Counted from the first letter of the stretch, positions 34,686 to 43,550 are shown. The stretch is 64,000 bases of DNA from Paracoccaceae bacterium (GCA_006226775.1 SBGD01000018.1:18243-82242), one strand, 5' to 3'. Notes: generated by a model not told the origin, from the letters alone. Numbers and translations are program-made.

Positions 34686-34713
34686 ACTATACGCGCCCGG
34701 ACGTGAATGAAAA
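34686..34713 (-). promoter_or_regulatory. Promoter of the leuL-leuA transcript
   Basis: Minus strand: -35 TTTTCA (34713-34708), 16-base spacer, -10 TATAGT (34691-34686). The expected start site is about 34679-34680, immediately before the leuL ATG at 34678. Confidence 0.55.
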
Positions 34714-34783
34714 GTGTCTTTTTGCCGGTCCGCGCAATTCGGCAACGCTTGATCCGGCGCGCGCCCTCACTAGATGGCCGGGG

Positions 34784-35467
34784 ATGACGGATGAAACACG
34801 AAAGATGCGCGCGCTGGTGATCGGCGCTTCGGGCGGGATCGGTGCGGCGGTTGCGACGGCACTTGCGGCGCGCGGCGCCGAGGTCGTGGGCCTCTCGCGC
34901 TCGGGCGACGGGCTGGACGTGACCGACGAGGCCAGCGTGGCGGCGCACCTGGGCGCGCAGGAGGGCGCCTTCGACCTGATCTTCGTGGCCACCGGCGCGC
35001 TGGAGATCGGGGGCGCCCGGCCGGAAAAGACCATCCGCGACCTGACGCCCGGAGCGATGGCGGACCAGTTCGCGCTGAACTGCATCGGCCCGGCGATGGT
35101 GCTGAAGCACGGGCTGGCCCTGCTGCCCCGGGACCGGCGGGCGGTCTTCGCGGTGCTCTCGGCCCGGGTCGGCTCGATCGGCGACAACCGGCTGGGCGGC
35201 TGGTATGCCTATCGCACCGCCAAGGCGGCGGTGAACCAGGTGGTGCATAGCGCGGCGATCGAGCTGGCGCGGACGCACAGCAAGGCGATCTGCGTGGCGC
35301 TGCACCCGGGCACCGTGGCAACGGAATTCACCCGCGATTACCTCGGCCGGCACCCCTCGGTTACGCCCGGGGAGGCGGCGGACAACCTGCTGTCGGTGAT
35401 CGACGGGCTGACGCCGGAGGACACCGGCGGGTTCCGCGACTGGGCGGGCAAGGCGGTGGTCTGGTGA
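34784..35467 (+). CDS. Short-chain dehydrogenase/reductase (CsgA/C-factor type)
   Basis: SDR-family oxidoreductase of about 227 residues. The NAD(P)-binding motif GASGGIGAAVA lies near the N-terminus, and the catalytic Ser/Tyr/Lys set is SARVGS and YRTAK. It lacks extra domains and resembles C-factor-like SDRs. The ATG at 34784 is chosen as the most upstream plausible start; ATG at 34805 (MRALVIG) is an alternative. It is divergent from leuL and overlaps the photolyase start codon by 4 bases (GTGA), so the two act in one operon. Substrate unknown. Confidence 0.88.
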   Translation: MTDETRKMRALVIGASGGIGAAVATALAARGAEVVGLSRSGDGLDVTDEASVAAHLGAQEGAFDLIFVATGALEIGGARPEKTIRDLTPGAMADQFALNCIGPAMVLKHGLALLPRDRRAVFAVLSARVGSIGDNRLGGWYAYRTAKAAVNQVVHSAAIELARTHSKAICVALHPGTVATEFTRDYLGRHPSVTPGEAADNLLSVIDGLTPEDTGGFRDWAGKAVVW

Positions 35468-36990
35468 GCCGCCTCGTGCTGGTGCTGGGCGATCAGCTCT
35501 CGCCCGAAATCGCCGCGCTGAAGGCGGCGGACAAGGGGCGCGACGTGGTGGTCATGGCCGAGGTCGCGGATGAGACCGGCTATGTGCCGCATCACCCCAA
35601 GAAGATCGCGCTGGTCCTGGCGGCGATGCGCAAGTTTGCCGAAGAGTTGCGCGCCGACGGGTGGGATCTGCGCTACACGCAACTGGACGACAGCGCAAAC
35701 TCTGGCTCGATTGTCAGGGAATTGTTGCGCCGGGCCGAGGAGACCGGCGCAAGCGAGGTGCTGGCCACCGAGCCCGGCGAATGGCGGCTGATCGAGGCGC
35801 TCGGCGAAGCGCCGATCCCGGTCAAGCAACTGGCGGATGACCGGTTTCTCGCCTCGCACAATGATTTCGAGACCTGGGCCGAGGGGCGCAAGTCGCTGCG
35901 GATGGAGTATTTCTACCGCGAGATGCGGCGGCGCACCGGCTACCTGATGGACGGTGACGACCCCGAGGGCGGCGTGTGGAACTACGATTCCGAGAATCGC
36001 AAACCGGCGCCCGACGCCATTGATTTCGCCGGGCCGATGCAGTTCACGCCGGACGAGACGGTCGAAGAGGTGCTGGACCTCGTCGAGGCGCGGTTCGGCG
36101 GCAATTTCGGTGACTTGCGCCCGTTTCACTTCGCCACCGACCGGGGCCAGGCGCGCCGGGCGCTGACGCATTTCATCAAGGGCGCGCTGCCGAAGTTCGG
36201 CGATTACCAGGACGCGATGATGAACGACGAGCGCTTCCTCTATCACGCGGTGATTTCGCCCTATCTCAACATCGGCCTGCTCGACCCGAGTGAGGTCTGC
36301 GCGGCGGCGGAAGAGGCTTATGCCAAGGGCCACGCGCCGCTGAACGCGGTGGAAGGGTTCATCCGCCAGATCATCGGCTGGCGGGAATTCGTGCGGGGGA
36401 TCTATTTCCTCGAAGGGCCGGGTTATCCGCGCCAGAACAAGCTGATGCAGCAGCGCAAGCTTCCGGCGGTCTACTGGGGCGGCGAGACCCGGATGACCTG
36501 CATGGCCAAAGCCGTTGAACAGACACGGGAAGAGGCCTATGCGCACCACATCCAGCGGCTGATGGTGACCGGAAATTTCGCGCTGCTTTCAGGGGTGAAC
36601 CCGGCGGAGGTGCATGAGTGGTACCTGGCGGTCTACGTGGATGCCTTCGAGTGGGTCGAGGCGCCCAATACCGTCGGCATGAGCCAGTTCGCCGATGGCG
36701 GGCTGTTTGCCTCCAAGCCCTATGTCTCCTCCGGTGCATATATCAACCGGATGTCCGATTACTGCAAGTCCTGCGCCTATGACGTGGGGACAAAGGTCGG
36801 TGAGGGGGCCTGTCCGTTCAACCTGCTCTACTGGAATTTCCTGGATCGGCAGCGCGCGCGGCTTGGGGATAACCCGAGGATGGGCAATATGTACCGGACC
36901 TGGGACCGGATGGACGGCGACAAGCGGGAGCAGATCGTGGCAGAGGCCGAAGCGCTGCTCGAGGCGCTGGGACGGGGCGAGGTCGTGTGA
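35464..36990 (+). CDS. FeS-type photolyase/cryptochrome (CryB/PhrB clade)
   Basis: 508-residue flavoprotein of the bacterial FeS-BCP clade, whose members are (6-4) photolyases (Agrobacterium PhrB) or the cryptochrome CryB of Rhodobacter. The N-terminal alpha/beta domain begins LVLVLGDQLSP. The C-terminal FAD domain carries the four 4Fe-4S cysteines: MTCMAK, then YCKSCAYDVG and GACPFNLLYW, as in the clade. It begins with GTG overlapping the SDR stop. DNA repair versus light signalling cannot be told from sequence alone. A run of family 2 palindromes follows. Confidence 0.93.
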   Translation: MSRLVLVLGDQLSPEIAALKAADKGRDVVVMAEVADETGYVPHHPKKIALVLAAMRKFAEELRADGWDLRYTQLDDSANSGSIVRELLRRAEETGASEVLATEPGEWRLIEALGEAPIPVKQLADDRFLASHNDFETWAEGRKSLRMEYFYREMRRRTGYLMDGDDPEGGVWNYDSENRKPAPDAIDFAGPMQFTPDETVEEVLDLVEARFGGNFGDLRPFHFATDRGQARRALTHFIKGALPKFGDYQDAMMNDERFLYHAVISPYLNIGLLDPSEVCAAAEEAYAKGHAPLNAVEGFIRQIIGWREFVRGIYFLEGPGYPRQNKLMQQRKLPAVYWGGETRMTCMAKAVEQTREEAYAHHIQRLMVTGNFALLSGVNPAEVHEWYLAVYVDAFEWVEAPNTVGMSQFADGGLFASKPYVSSGAYINRMSDYCKSCAYDVGTKVGEGACPFNLLYWNFLDRQRARLGDNPRMGNMYRTWDRMDGDKREQIVAEAEALLEALGRGEVV

Positions 36991-37006
36991 GGCTGGGCGC
37001 CACGCG

Positions 37007-37110
37007 CCCCGGACCTGATCCGGGGCCTCCCCGTCTGCCATGAGGTCCCGGGTCAGGCCCGGGACGCGGGGCGCCGCTGCGCCATGAGGTCCCGGGGCAG
37101 GCCCGGGACG
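37007..37110. repeat. Dispersed palindromes, family 2 (three units)
   Basis: Three related palindromes fill the tail-to-tail gap: CCCCGGACCTGATCCGGGG (37007-37025), then two GTCCCGGG-N5-CCCGGGAC-type units (37045-37065 and 37090-37110). The same family occurs at 45138-45200, 46684-46770 and 55357-55424. The elements are intergenic and look like REP sequences. Confidence 0.75.
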
Positions 37111-37118
37111 GGGCGCGC

Positions 37119-38567
37119 CTACTCGGAGGCGGGGGGCTCTTCGGCGGTGTCATCACCTTCCGGCTCGGCTGCCGTGGATTGCACAAGCGCGCCGTTCTTC
37201 CATTCGCCCGTCGCCTGCTGCCCGGCGGCGTAGCGCATCGTGCCTTCGCCCTGGCGTTTGCCGGCCACGAAGGTGCCCTCGTAGACGTCGCCATTGGCAT
37301 AGGTCGCGACACCCTGGCCCGAGATCTCGCCGTTCTTCCACTCGCCGATGTACTTGAACCCGTCGGGCATGGAGATCTCGCCCTCGCCGTGGCGCTGGCC
37401 ATCGGCGAACTGGCCGATATAGACCGTGCCGTCGGGATAGGTGGCGGTGCCCTTGCCGTGGCGGCGGCCGCGTTCCCATTCGCCCTCGTAACGGTAACCA
37501 TCCGCATAGGTCATCACGCCGAAACCGTGGTTGCGCGCGTTCTGGAACCCGCCCTCATAGGTCAGCCCGTTGGGATAGGTCGCCCGGCCTTCGCCCTCGA
37601 TCACGCCATTGACCCAATCGCCCTCGTAGGTCGAGCCGTCAGGATAGGTGATATTGCCGACCCCATGCGCCAGGTCGTCGACGAATTCGCCGACATAGAT
37701 CGAGCCATCGGGATAGGTCACGGTGCCGACGCCCTGGATCTTGCCGTTCTCCCAGTCACCCTCGTAGCGATAGCCGTCCTCGCCGGTGAAGACGCCCTTG
37801 CCGTTGCGCTGGTCGTCGCGGAACTGGCCCTCGTAGACGTCGCCATTGGCATAGGTCACCCGGCCCTGGCCTTCGCGGCGGCCTTCGACCAGCTCGCCTT
37901 CGTAGACGTCGCCATTGGGCTGGATCAGTTTTCCGGTGCCCGAGATCTGGCCGGCGCGCCAGAGGCCCTCGTAGATCAGCCCGTCGGTCATCACCAGCTT
38001 GCCCTGGCCGTCGCGGGCGCCGTCGGCGACGCGGCCCTCATAGGTCGAGCCATCGGGATAGGTGATCGTCGCGGTGCCCTGCTTGACGCCGTTGACCCAG
38101 TCGCCGTCATAGACATAGCCGCCGGGACTGGTCATCACGCCGCGGCCATGGTGCATCGCGTTGCGGAACGCCCCCTCGTAGCGCACGCCATTGGCATAGA
38201 TCGCCACGCCCTGGCCGGTGATCTGGCCGTCGTCCCAGGAGCCTTCGTAGGTGCCGCCATCGGTGAAGGTGATCTTGCCGATGCCATGCGGCTTGCCCTT
38301 GGCGAACTCGCCCTCGAAGATCGAGCCGTTGGGAAAGCGCGCGACACCGTTGCCCTTGATCTCGCCCTCGACCCAATCGCCCATGTATTCATAGCCGTTG
38401 GGCAGCCGGTAGGTGCCCTGGCCATGCTGCAACCCGTCGCGGAAGGTGCCCTCATAGACCCCGCCATCGTCATATTGCTTGGTCAGGACCTCACCGTCCT
38501 GAGCCAGCGCCGGACCGGCCGCCAGAAGCGCCAGAACCGTGCCCGCGATACGAATGGATTGCTTCAT
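37119..38567 (-). CDS. Exported MORN-repeat protein
   Basis: 482 residues: a signal peptide (1 to about 22, ending ALAQ) and then 18 full MORN repeats of exactly 23 residues (pattern YEGxWxNGxxxGxGxxxYPDG) plus a degenerate nineteenth, ending in an acidic tail (EPEGDDTAEEPPASE). MORN repeats form an elongated beta-sheet; in bacteria their function is poorly known, and being exported is notable. The aromatic after the YxG core alternates F and W between repeats, with a phase slip near repeats 9-10. No neighbour suggests a role. The ATG at 38567 gives a clean signal peptide. Confidence 0.9.
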   Translation of the reverse strand: MKQSIRIAGTVLALLAAGPALAQDGEVLTKQYDDGGVYEGTFRDGLQHGQGTYRLPNGYEYMGDWVEGEIKGNGVARFPNGSIFEGEFAKGKPHGIGKITFTDGGTYEGSWDDGQITGQGVAIYANGVRYEGAFRNAMHHGRGVMTSPGGYVYDGDWVNGVKQGTATITYPDGSTYEGRVADGARDGQGKLVMTDGLIYEGLWRAGQISGTGKLIQPNGDVYEGELVEGRREGQGRVTYANGDVYEGQFRDDQRNGKGVFTGEDGYRYEGDWENGKIQGVGTVTYPDGSIYVGEFVDDLAHGVGNITYPDGSTYEGDWVNGVIEGEGRATYPNGLTYEGGFQNARNHGFGVMTYADGYRYEGEWERGRRHGKGTATYPDGTVYIGQFADGQRHGEGEISMPDGFKYIGEWKNGEISGQGVATYANGDVYEGTFVAGKRQGEGTMRYAAGQQATGEWKNGALVQSTAAEPEGDDTAEEPPASE

Positions 38568-38836
38568 CTGGCCTGCGATGCCCCCGGATTGTGCCTGCAC
38601 AGAAGGTAAAGGAGGCGGCCAGCGCAGACAATGCCTTTTGATCACAGGCGCTTGATCTGACGGCTTTGTTCATGTCCCGGACGGGGGGTGCGGCGGGTTC
38701 CCGCCGGGCCGCCGCCTGCCAGGGGCGGTCAGGCAGGGACTTCGGTGCCGCCAAACGAGACGTATCTGGCGCAAAAGGCCGGTTCGCCCAAGCGTCCGTT
38801 CAGGTCGCGCGGCAAGCCCAGCCACGGCGCAGGGGG

Positions 38837-39427
38837 TCAGTTGCGCAGACGGGTCATCATCATCTCGTGCACCGCCTGCATGCCGCGCTCGGCCATGTCC
38901 GAGATTTCGGCGGCGTGCAGCTGCAGGGCCGCGACGACCTCGGGGTCATCCGAGGTCTGGACGACCACAAGCCCCGCATCGGTCACCTCGACGTCGGACC
39001 GGATGGCGTCGCCGCGGACAAAGAAGATGTCCAGCGTCGGGCTCTGGATGAAGATGCGCGGGTCGTCCGCGGCCTCGACCCGGGCGATCATGCCGGTGGC
39101 ATGGCTGACCAGCACCGCCATCACCGCCGGATCGGAGGCGCGGGTGACCGTGCGGATGCCGTCGGGCAGGTTGGTCACCTCGCGCGACAGCGTGGGGAAG
39201 TTGTTGAACAGGGTGGCCAGTTCGGCGCTTTCCTCGGGGCTGGCGTTCTCGCCGCGCAGGCCCGGCATGATGAAGGTGTCATGTCCGCTGCCATCGGCGC
39301 CGTGCATCCGGTTGTGCATCTGGCCGTGCATCTGCGCCGCGGCGCCGGTCTGCCAGAGCGCCGCCGTGGCCAGGGCCAGGGCCGCAAGGCCAAGCCCCCT
39401 GCGAATTCGTGCCGTCCTGCCGATCAT
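38837..39427 (-). CDS. Secreted protein with His/Met-rich N-terminus, function unknown
   Basis: 196 residues with a signal peptide (1 to about 32, ending GAAAQ). The mature N-terminus reads MHGQMHNRMHGADGSGHD, rich in His and Met, a composition often seen in copper-binding segments. The remainder is an alpha/beta domain with ATLFNNFPTLSREVTNLPDG, TFIMPGLRGE and the C-terminal helix ISDMAERGMQAVHEMMMTR. I know no family with an assigned function. GGGGGAAA lies 6-7 bases before the ATG at 39427. Metal binding is inference. Confidence 0.75.
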   Translation of the reverse strand: MIGRTARIRRGLGLAALALATAALWQTGAAAQMHGQMHNRMHGADGSGHDTFIMPGLRGENASPEESAELATLFNNFPTLSREVTNLPDGIRTVTRASDPAVMAVLVSHATGMIARVEAADDPRIFIQSPTLDIFFVRGDAIRSDVEVTDAGLVVVQTSDDPEVVAALQLHAAEISDMAERGMQAVHEMMMTRLRN

Positions 39428-39683
39428 GCTGTGTTTCCCCCGCGTCGAACCCGGCCGGAGCGGCGGTTTTCCATGACCGCGTCCCGGACATTTCACCTTT
39501 CTACCGCGCGGGACGGCTTGAATGCAATGTTCTGAATGTAACGATTGCTTGCGGCCAGTGTTGGCGGCCCGGCGGTGCCGCATTTCCGGGCAGAGAGGCC
39601 GGCGGGGCGCGTCGCGCGCCCTATCGGCCCTTCACCCCGCGCCTGGTTCTGGGTAGGGAGAACCAGACGACAGGAGAACCCCG

Positions 39684-41342
39684 ATGGCCGACAGATTCCG
39701 CATCACCCTGGCACAGCTCAACCCCACCGTGGGCGATATCGCCGGCAATGCCGCGCTGGCGCGCGATGCCTGGGACCGGGCCAGGGACGCGGGCGCCGAC
39801 CTGGTGGCCTTTCCCGAGATGTTCATCACTGGCTACAACGCCCAGGACCTGGTGCTGAAACCGGCCTTCCACGTCGCCGCCATCGAGGCGGTGCGCGACC
39901 TGGCCCGCGCCTGCGCCGATGGCCCGGCGATTGCCATCGGCAGCCCCTGGGTCGAGGGGGCGGCGCTTTACAATGCCTACCTGATCTGCAAGGGGGGCGA
40001 GATCGCGGCGATACAGTGCAAGCATCACCTGCCCAATGAGACCGTCTTCGACGAGAAGCGGATCTTTGCCTCCGGTCCCCTGGGCGGGCCCTATGCGGTG
40101 GGCGGCCTGCGCATCGGCAGCCCGATCTGCGAGGATGCCTGGTACGAGGACGTGGCCGAGACCCATGCCGAGACCGGGGCAGAGTTTCTGCTGGTGCCCA
40201 ATGGCTCGCCCTATTACCGCGGCAAGTACGATGTGCGCCTGACCCATATGGTCAGCCGGGTGGTCGAGACCGGGCTGCCGCTGATCTATCTCAACCTCAC
40301 CGGCGGCCAGGACGACCAGGTCTTCGACGGCGGCAGCTTCGGCATCAACCCGCGTGGCGAGATCGCCTTCAAGCTGCCGGTCTTTGCCGAGCAGATCGCC
40401 CATGTCGACCTGGAGCGCGGGCCCGAGGGCTGGCGCATCGTGCCGGGCGAGGTGGTGCAGGAGCCCGACCCCTGGGAGCAGGATTACAACGCCATGGTGC
40501 TGGGCCTGCGCGACTACCTGGCGAAGACCGGGTTTACCAAGGTGCTGCTGGGGATGTCGGGCGGGCTCGATTCGGCGCTGGTGGCGACGATTGCCGTCGA
40601 TGCGCTGGGGCCCGAGAACGTGCGCTGCGTCATGCTGCCCTCGGAATATACCTCGCAGGGCTCGCTGGAGGATGCCAGGGCCTGCGCCGAGCGGCTGGGG
40701 TGTCGCTACGATTTCGTGCCGATCACCCAGGCGCGGGCGGCGGTGACCGAGACGCTGGCGCCGCTGTTTGCGGCCACCCGGCCGGATCTCACCGAAGAGA
40801 ACATCCAGTCGCGGCTGCGCGGGCTCTTGCTGATGGCGCTGTCGAACAAGTTCGGCGAGATGCTGCTGACCACCGGCAACAAGTCCGAGATCGCGGTGGG
40901 CTATGCCACGATATACGGCGACATGGCGGGGGGCTACAACCCGATCAAGGATCTCTACAAGACCCGGGTCTTCGCGCAAAGCCGCTGGCGCAATGCCCAT
41001 CACCGGCCCTGGATGAAAGGCCCCGAGGGCGAGGTGATCCCGCCGCGGATCATCGACAAGCCGCCCTCGGCAGAGCTGCGCGAGGATCAGAAGGACAGCG
41101 ATTCGCTGCCCGATTATCCCGAGCTGGATGCGATCCTCGACATCCTGGTGGACCAGGACGGCTCGATCGCCGATTGCGTGGCGGCGGGTTTCGACCGGGC
41201 GGTGGCGAAGAAGATCGAGCACCTGCTCTACATCAGCGAGTACAAGCGCTTTCAGTCGGCGCCCGGGGTGCGGCTGACGAAACGCGCCTTCTGGCTCGAC
41301 CGGCGCTATCCCGTGGTCAACCGCTGGCGCGATCCGGGCTGA
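39684..41342 (+). CDS. nadE: Glutamine-dependent NAD+ synthetase
   Basis: 552-residue two-domain enzyme that converts deamido-NAD to NAD using glutamine. The N-terminal nitrilase-type glutaminase has the Glu45-Lys113-Cys149 triad (FPEMFITGY, CKHHLPNE, SPICEDAW). The C-terminal NAD synthetase domain has the ATP-PPase loop SGGLDSA near residue 291 and TTGNKSEIAVGY. AGGAGAACCCCG precedes the ATG. It seems monocistronic; a family 3 repeat and a convergent esterase gene follow. Confidence 0.97.
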   Translation: MADRFRITLAQLNPTVGDIAGNAALARDAWDRARDAGADLVAFPEMFITGYNAQDLVLKPAFHVAAIEAVRDLARACADGPAIAIGSPWVEGAALYNAYLICKGGEIAAIQCKHHLPNETVFDEKRIFASGPLGGPYAVGGLRIGSPICEDAWYEDVAETHAETGAEFLLVPNGSPYYRGKYDVRLTHMVSRVVETGLPLIYLNLTGGQDDQVFDGGSFGINPRGEIAFKLPVFAEQIAHVDLERGPEGWRIVPGEVVQEPDPWEQDYNAMVLGLRDYLAKTGFTKVLLGMSGGLDSALVATIAVDALGPENVRCVMLPSEYTSQGSLEDARACAERLGCRYDFVPITQARAAVTETLAPLFAATRPDLTEENIQSRLRGLLLMALSNKFGEMLLTTGNKSEIAVGYATIYGDMAGGYNPIKDLYKTRVFAQSRWRNAHHRPWMKGPEGEVIPPRIIDKPPSAELREDQKDSDSLPDYPELDAILDILVDQDGSIADCVAAGFDRAVAKKIEHLLYISEYKRFQSAPGVRLTKRAFWLDRRYPVVNRWRDPG

Positions 41343-41348
41343 CACCAC

Positions 41349-41378
41349 GAGGAATGCCCGCAAGGGCTTGACGAGTGG
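41349..41378. repeat. Family 3 hairpin repeat after nadE
   Basis: GAGGAATGCCCGCAAGGGC followed by TTGACGAGTGG closely matches 32901-32931 (about three differences in 30). The core GCCCGCAAGGGC is a hairpin, and the outer CCAC / GTGG arms extend it. Both copies sit behind a gene's stop codon at a convergent junction, so a terminator role is likely. Confidence 0.55.
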
Positions 41379-41413
41379 CTCATCCGCCCCTTGCGGGCCG
41401 TCTTCGCCTCGGC

Positions 41414-42058
41414 TCAGCGCCCGATGGCCCGCGCCAGCAGCGTCGCGATCCGCGCGCCGCCTTTGGGCGTCGGATGCACCAGGTCGCGGGCGTAAAGCGA
41501 CAGGTCGCGCCGGTCATAGGCCGCCCCGGCATCCACAAAATCCACATGCCGTCGCAACCCCGCCGCGGCCTTCATCCGCGTCTCAAGCACCGCCAGTTCG
41601 TCGATACAGGGCGCAAACGGCCCGCCCCGGACCGACACCGGGTAGTAATCCAGCCAGATCACCCGCGCCGCGCGCGCCCTCAGCGCATCGAGAAAGGCCG
41701 GGATCTCGCCCCTCTTGCCATCCGCGCCGACCAGTTGATCCAGCGTCGCCGCGCAGCCCCGGCAGCGGCACTCGCGCGCCAGATCATTGCCGCCGCCATT
41801 GACCACGATCACATCCCATTGCCCCGGCGGCAGCTGGCTGCGGATCTCGCGGCGCAGGAATTGCGAGCCGGAAAAGGCCGCCCCCGCGACGGCGCGGCTT
41901 TCGACCGACAGCCCCGGCACGGTGTTCAACAGCTGCGGGATCGACTGCCCGCGGCTCCTGTTCCAGGCGAGGATGCTGTCGCCCAGCACCAGCACCCGGG
42001 TCTCGGCCCAGGCGCCGGAGGCGAAGGCGGCCAGCGCCAGAACGAGGACCCATCGCAC
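41414..42058 (-). CDS. Secreted SGNH/GDSL hydrolase
   Basis: 214-residue esterase-type enzyme. A signal peptide (1 to about 18, ending GAWA) is followed by VLVLGDSILAW (nucleophile Ser28), the block GGGND and the C-terminal DLVHPTPKG with the catalytic Asp and His. A CRCRGC cluster after GGGND is unusual. I choose the GTG at 42058, with AGAGG 10 bases upstream; a GTG at 42103 would overlap the zincin gene. It follows the PfkB kinase and zincin genes on the same strand. Substrate unknown. Confidence 0.85.
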   Translation of the reverse strand: MRWVLVLALAAFASGAWAETRVLVLGDSILAWNRSRGQSIPQLLNTVPGLSVESRAVAGAAFSGSQFLRREIRSQLPPGQWDVIVVNGGGNDLARECRCRGCAATLDQLVGADGKRGEIPAFLDALRARAARVIWLDYYPVSVRGGPFAPCIDELAVLETRMKAAAGLRRHVDFVDAGAAYDRRDLSLYARDLVHPTPKGGARIATLLARAIGR

Positions 42059-42090
42059 CGTCTTGCACCTCTTGACCCGAAACCCGTGGA

Positions 42091-42489
42091 TCACTCCCAC
42101 CACCGGTCAATCAAGGCGATATCCGCATCCGACCAGCCGAAATGATGCGCCAGCTCGTGGACCAGCACATGCGCCACCAGGTCGCCCAGGTCCACATCGC
42201 CGCGTTCGCGCCATTCGATCAGGATCGGCTGGCGGAACAGCCAGATCACATCGGCGCCATGCGGCTGGTCGAAGCTCGACTTCTCGGTCAGCGGGATGCC
42301 TTCGTAAAGCCCGGTCAGGTCGCGCGCATCGGCGATGCCGAGATCGCGCAGCACCGCCCGTGACGGCCAGTCGGCGATCTGGATCACCACCTCGCGCGCC
42401 GCGCCGGCAAAGACCTCGGGCAGGGCGTCGATGGCCGCCGCGGCCAGCGCGGCAAAGCCGTCTTCCGAGGTATCCGGCGCCGCGCTCAC
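42091..42489 (-). CDS. Zincin-like metallopeptidase (minimal HExxH domain)
   Basis: 132-residue protein of the small zincin family (PF06262 type), with the motif VHELAHHFGWSDADI, giving HExxH at 111-115 and a downstream Asp as likely third ligand. It lacks a signal peptide and membrane segments, so it should be cytoplasmic. It starts with GTG that overlaps the kinase gene stop codon (GTGA), so the two are coupled. No substrate is known for this family. Confidence 0.85.
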   Translation of the reverse strand: MSAAPDTSEDGFAALAAAAIDALPEVFAGAAREVVIQIADWPSRAVLRDLGIADARDLTGLYEGIPLTEKSSFDQPHGADVIWLFRQPILIEWRERGDVDLGDLVAHVLVHELAHHFGWSDADIALIDRWWE

Positions 42490-43436
42490 AGCCGGGTCAG
42501 CACGCAATCGGGCAAGAGCCGCTCGACCGTGGCCTTTTCGCACAACCGGGTGCCATCGCTCATGCAGGCCGCCGCCGCCGCCACCACCCCCAGCCGCAGG
42601 CATTGCTCGATCGGCTCGCCGCGCGCATGGGCCAGCGCGAAGGCGCCGACGAAACTGTCGCCCGCGCCGACCTTGCTGACCACCTCGATCTTCGGGCCGA
42701 CCGCGTGCCAGCTGCCATCGGCATTCGACAGCACCGAGCCATCGGCGCCGCGCGCCACGATCACGTTGCGCGCGACCTGGTTGGTCACCAGCGAGCGGGC
42801 AAAGGCGGCGCTGTCCTCGCGCGTGGGCAATTCGCGCCCGGCCAGTTCCTCGGCCTCGGGCCCGTCCATGCGCAGGGCAAAGACGGTTTCATGCGGCTCG
42901 CGCGCCAGCTGGAACAGCGCCGGGCCCGAGGTGTCGACGATCAGCTGCGCGCCGCGGCCCTTGACGTGGGCGGCCAGGATCGAGGGAAACTCCTTGGCCA
43001 CGCCGGGCGGCTGGCTGCCCGAGAGCACCACCAGCACGTCATCCGCCGTCGCCTGGTCGATCGAGTTCAACCCGCGGGCGACGTCATGCTCCTGCCAGGG
43101 ATCGCCCGGCATGACGAAGCGGTATTGCTCGTTGTTCGACTGGTCGATCACCGAAAAGCTCAGCCTTGTTTCGCCGGGGCCCTGGAAGGCCACGGTCGGC
43201 ACGCCCTCCAGCGCCAGCAATTGCAGCAACTGCGCGCCGGTGGCGCCGCCGATGGCGATCAGCGCCGTGGCGTGGCCGCCCAGCATCTGGATCGCGCGGG
43301 CGACGTTGATGCCGCCGCCGCCGGGATCGATCGAGGGATCGCTGCAGCGCAGCTTGTGCTCGGGATAGACACGCGGCGCGGTGGTCGCAAAGTCGACCGC
43401 CGGGTTGAGCGTGATGGTCAGGATATTGGTCTGCAT
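42486..43436 (-). CDS. PfkB-family hexose-phosphate kinase (1-phosphofructokinase type)
   Basis: 316-residue ribokinase/PfkB-family sugar kinase of the 1-phosphofructokinase / tagatose-6-phosphate kinase branch. The N-terminal LTITLNPAVDF is characteristic of that branch; signature 1 is GGGGINVARAI and the catalytic motif is VGAGDSFVGAF. No PTS or fructose genes adjoin, so the substrate (fructose 1- or 6-phosphate) is open. The ATG at 43436 follows GTAGAGA. It leads the kinase-zincin-SGNH operon. Confidence 0.9.
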   Translation of the reverse strand: MQTNILTITLNPAVDFATTAPRVYPEHKLRCSDPSIDPGGGGINVARAIQMLGGHATALIAIGGATGAQLLQLLALEGVPTVAFQGPGETRLSFSVIDQSNNEQYRFVMPGDPWQEHDVARGLNSIDQATADDVLVVLSGSQPPGVAKEFPSILAAHVKGRGAQLIVDTSGPALFQLAREPHETVFALRMDGPEAEELAGRELPTREDSAAFARSLVTNQVARNVIVARGADGSVLSNADGSWHAVGPKIEVVSKVGAGDSFVGAFALAHARGEPIEQCLRLGVVAAAAACMSDGTRLCEKATVERLLPDCVLTRL

Positions 43437-43550
43437 CGGGATCTCTACCCATCCAGTTTGAGTGATGGCCATGTTAGCGGTCACATTCTCACTCTTGCGC
43501 CCGGATTACCAGACCCCGGGGGCCGCCTTGCCCGCGATCCTGCTTCGTGC

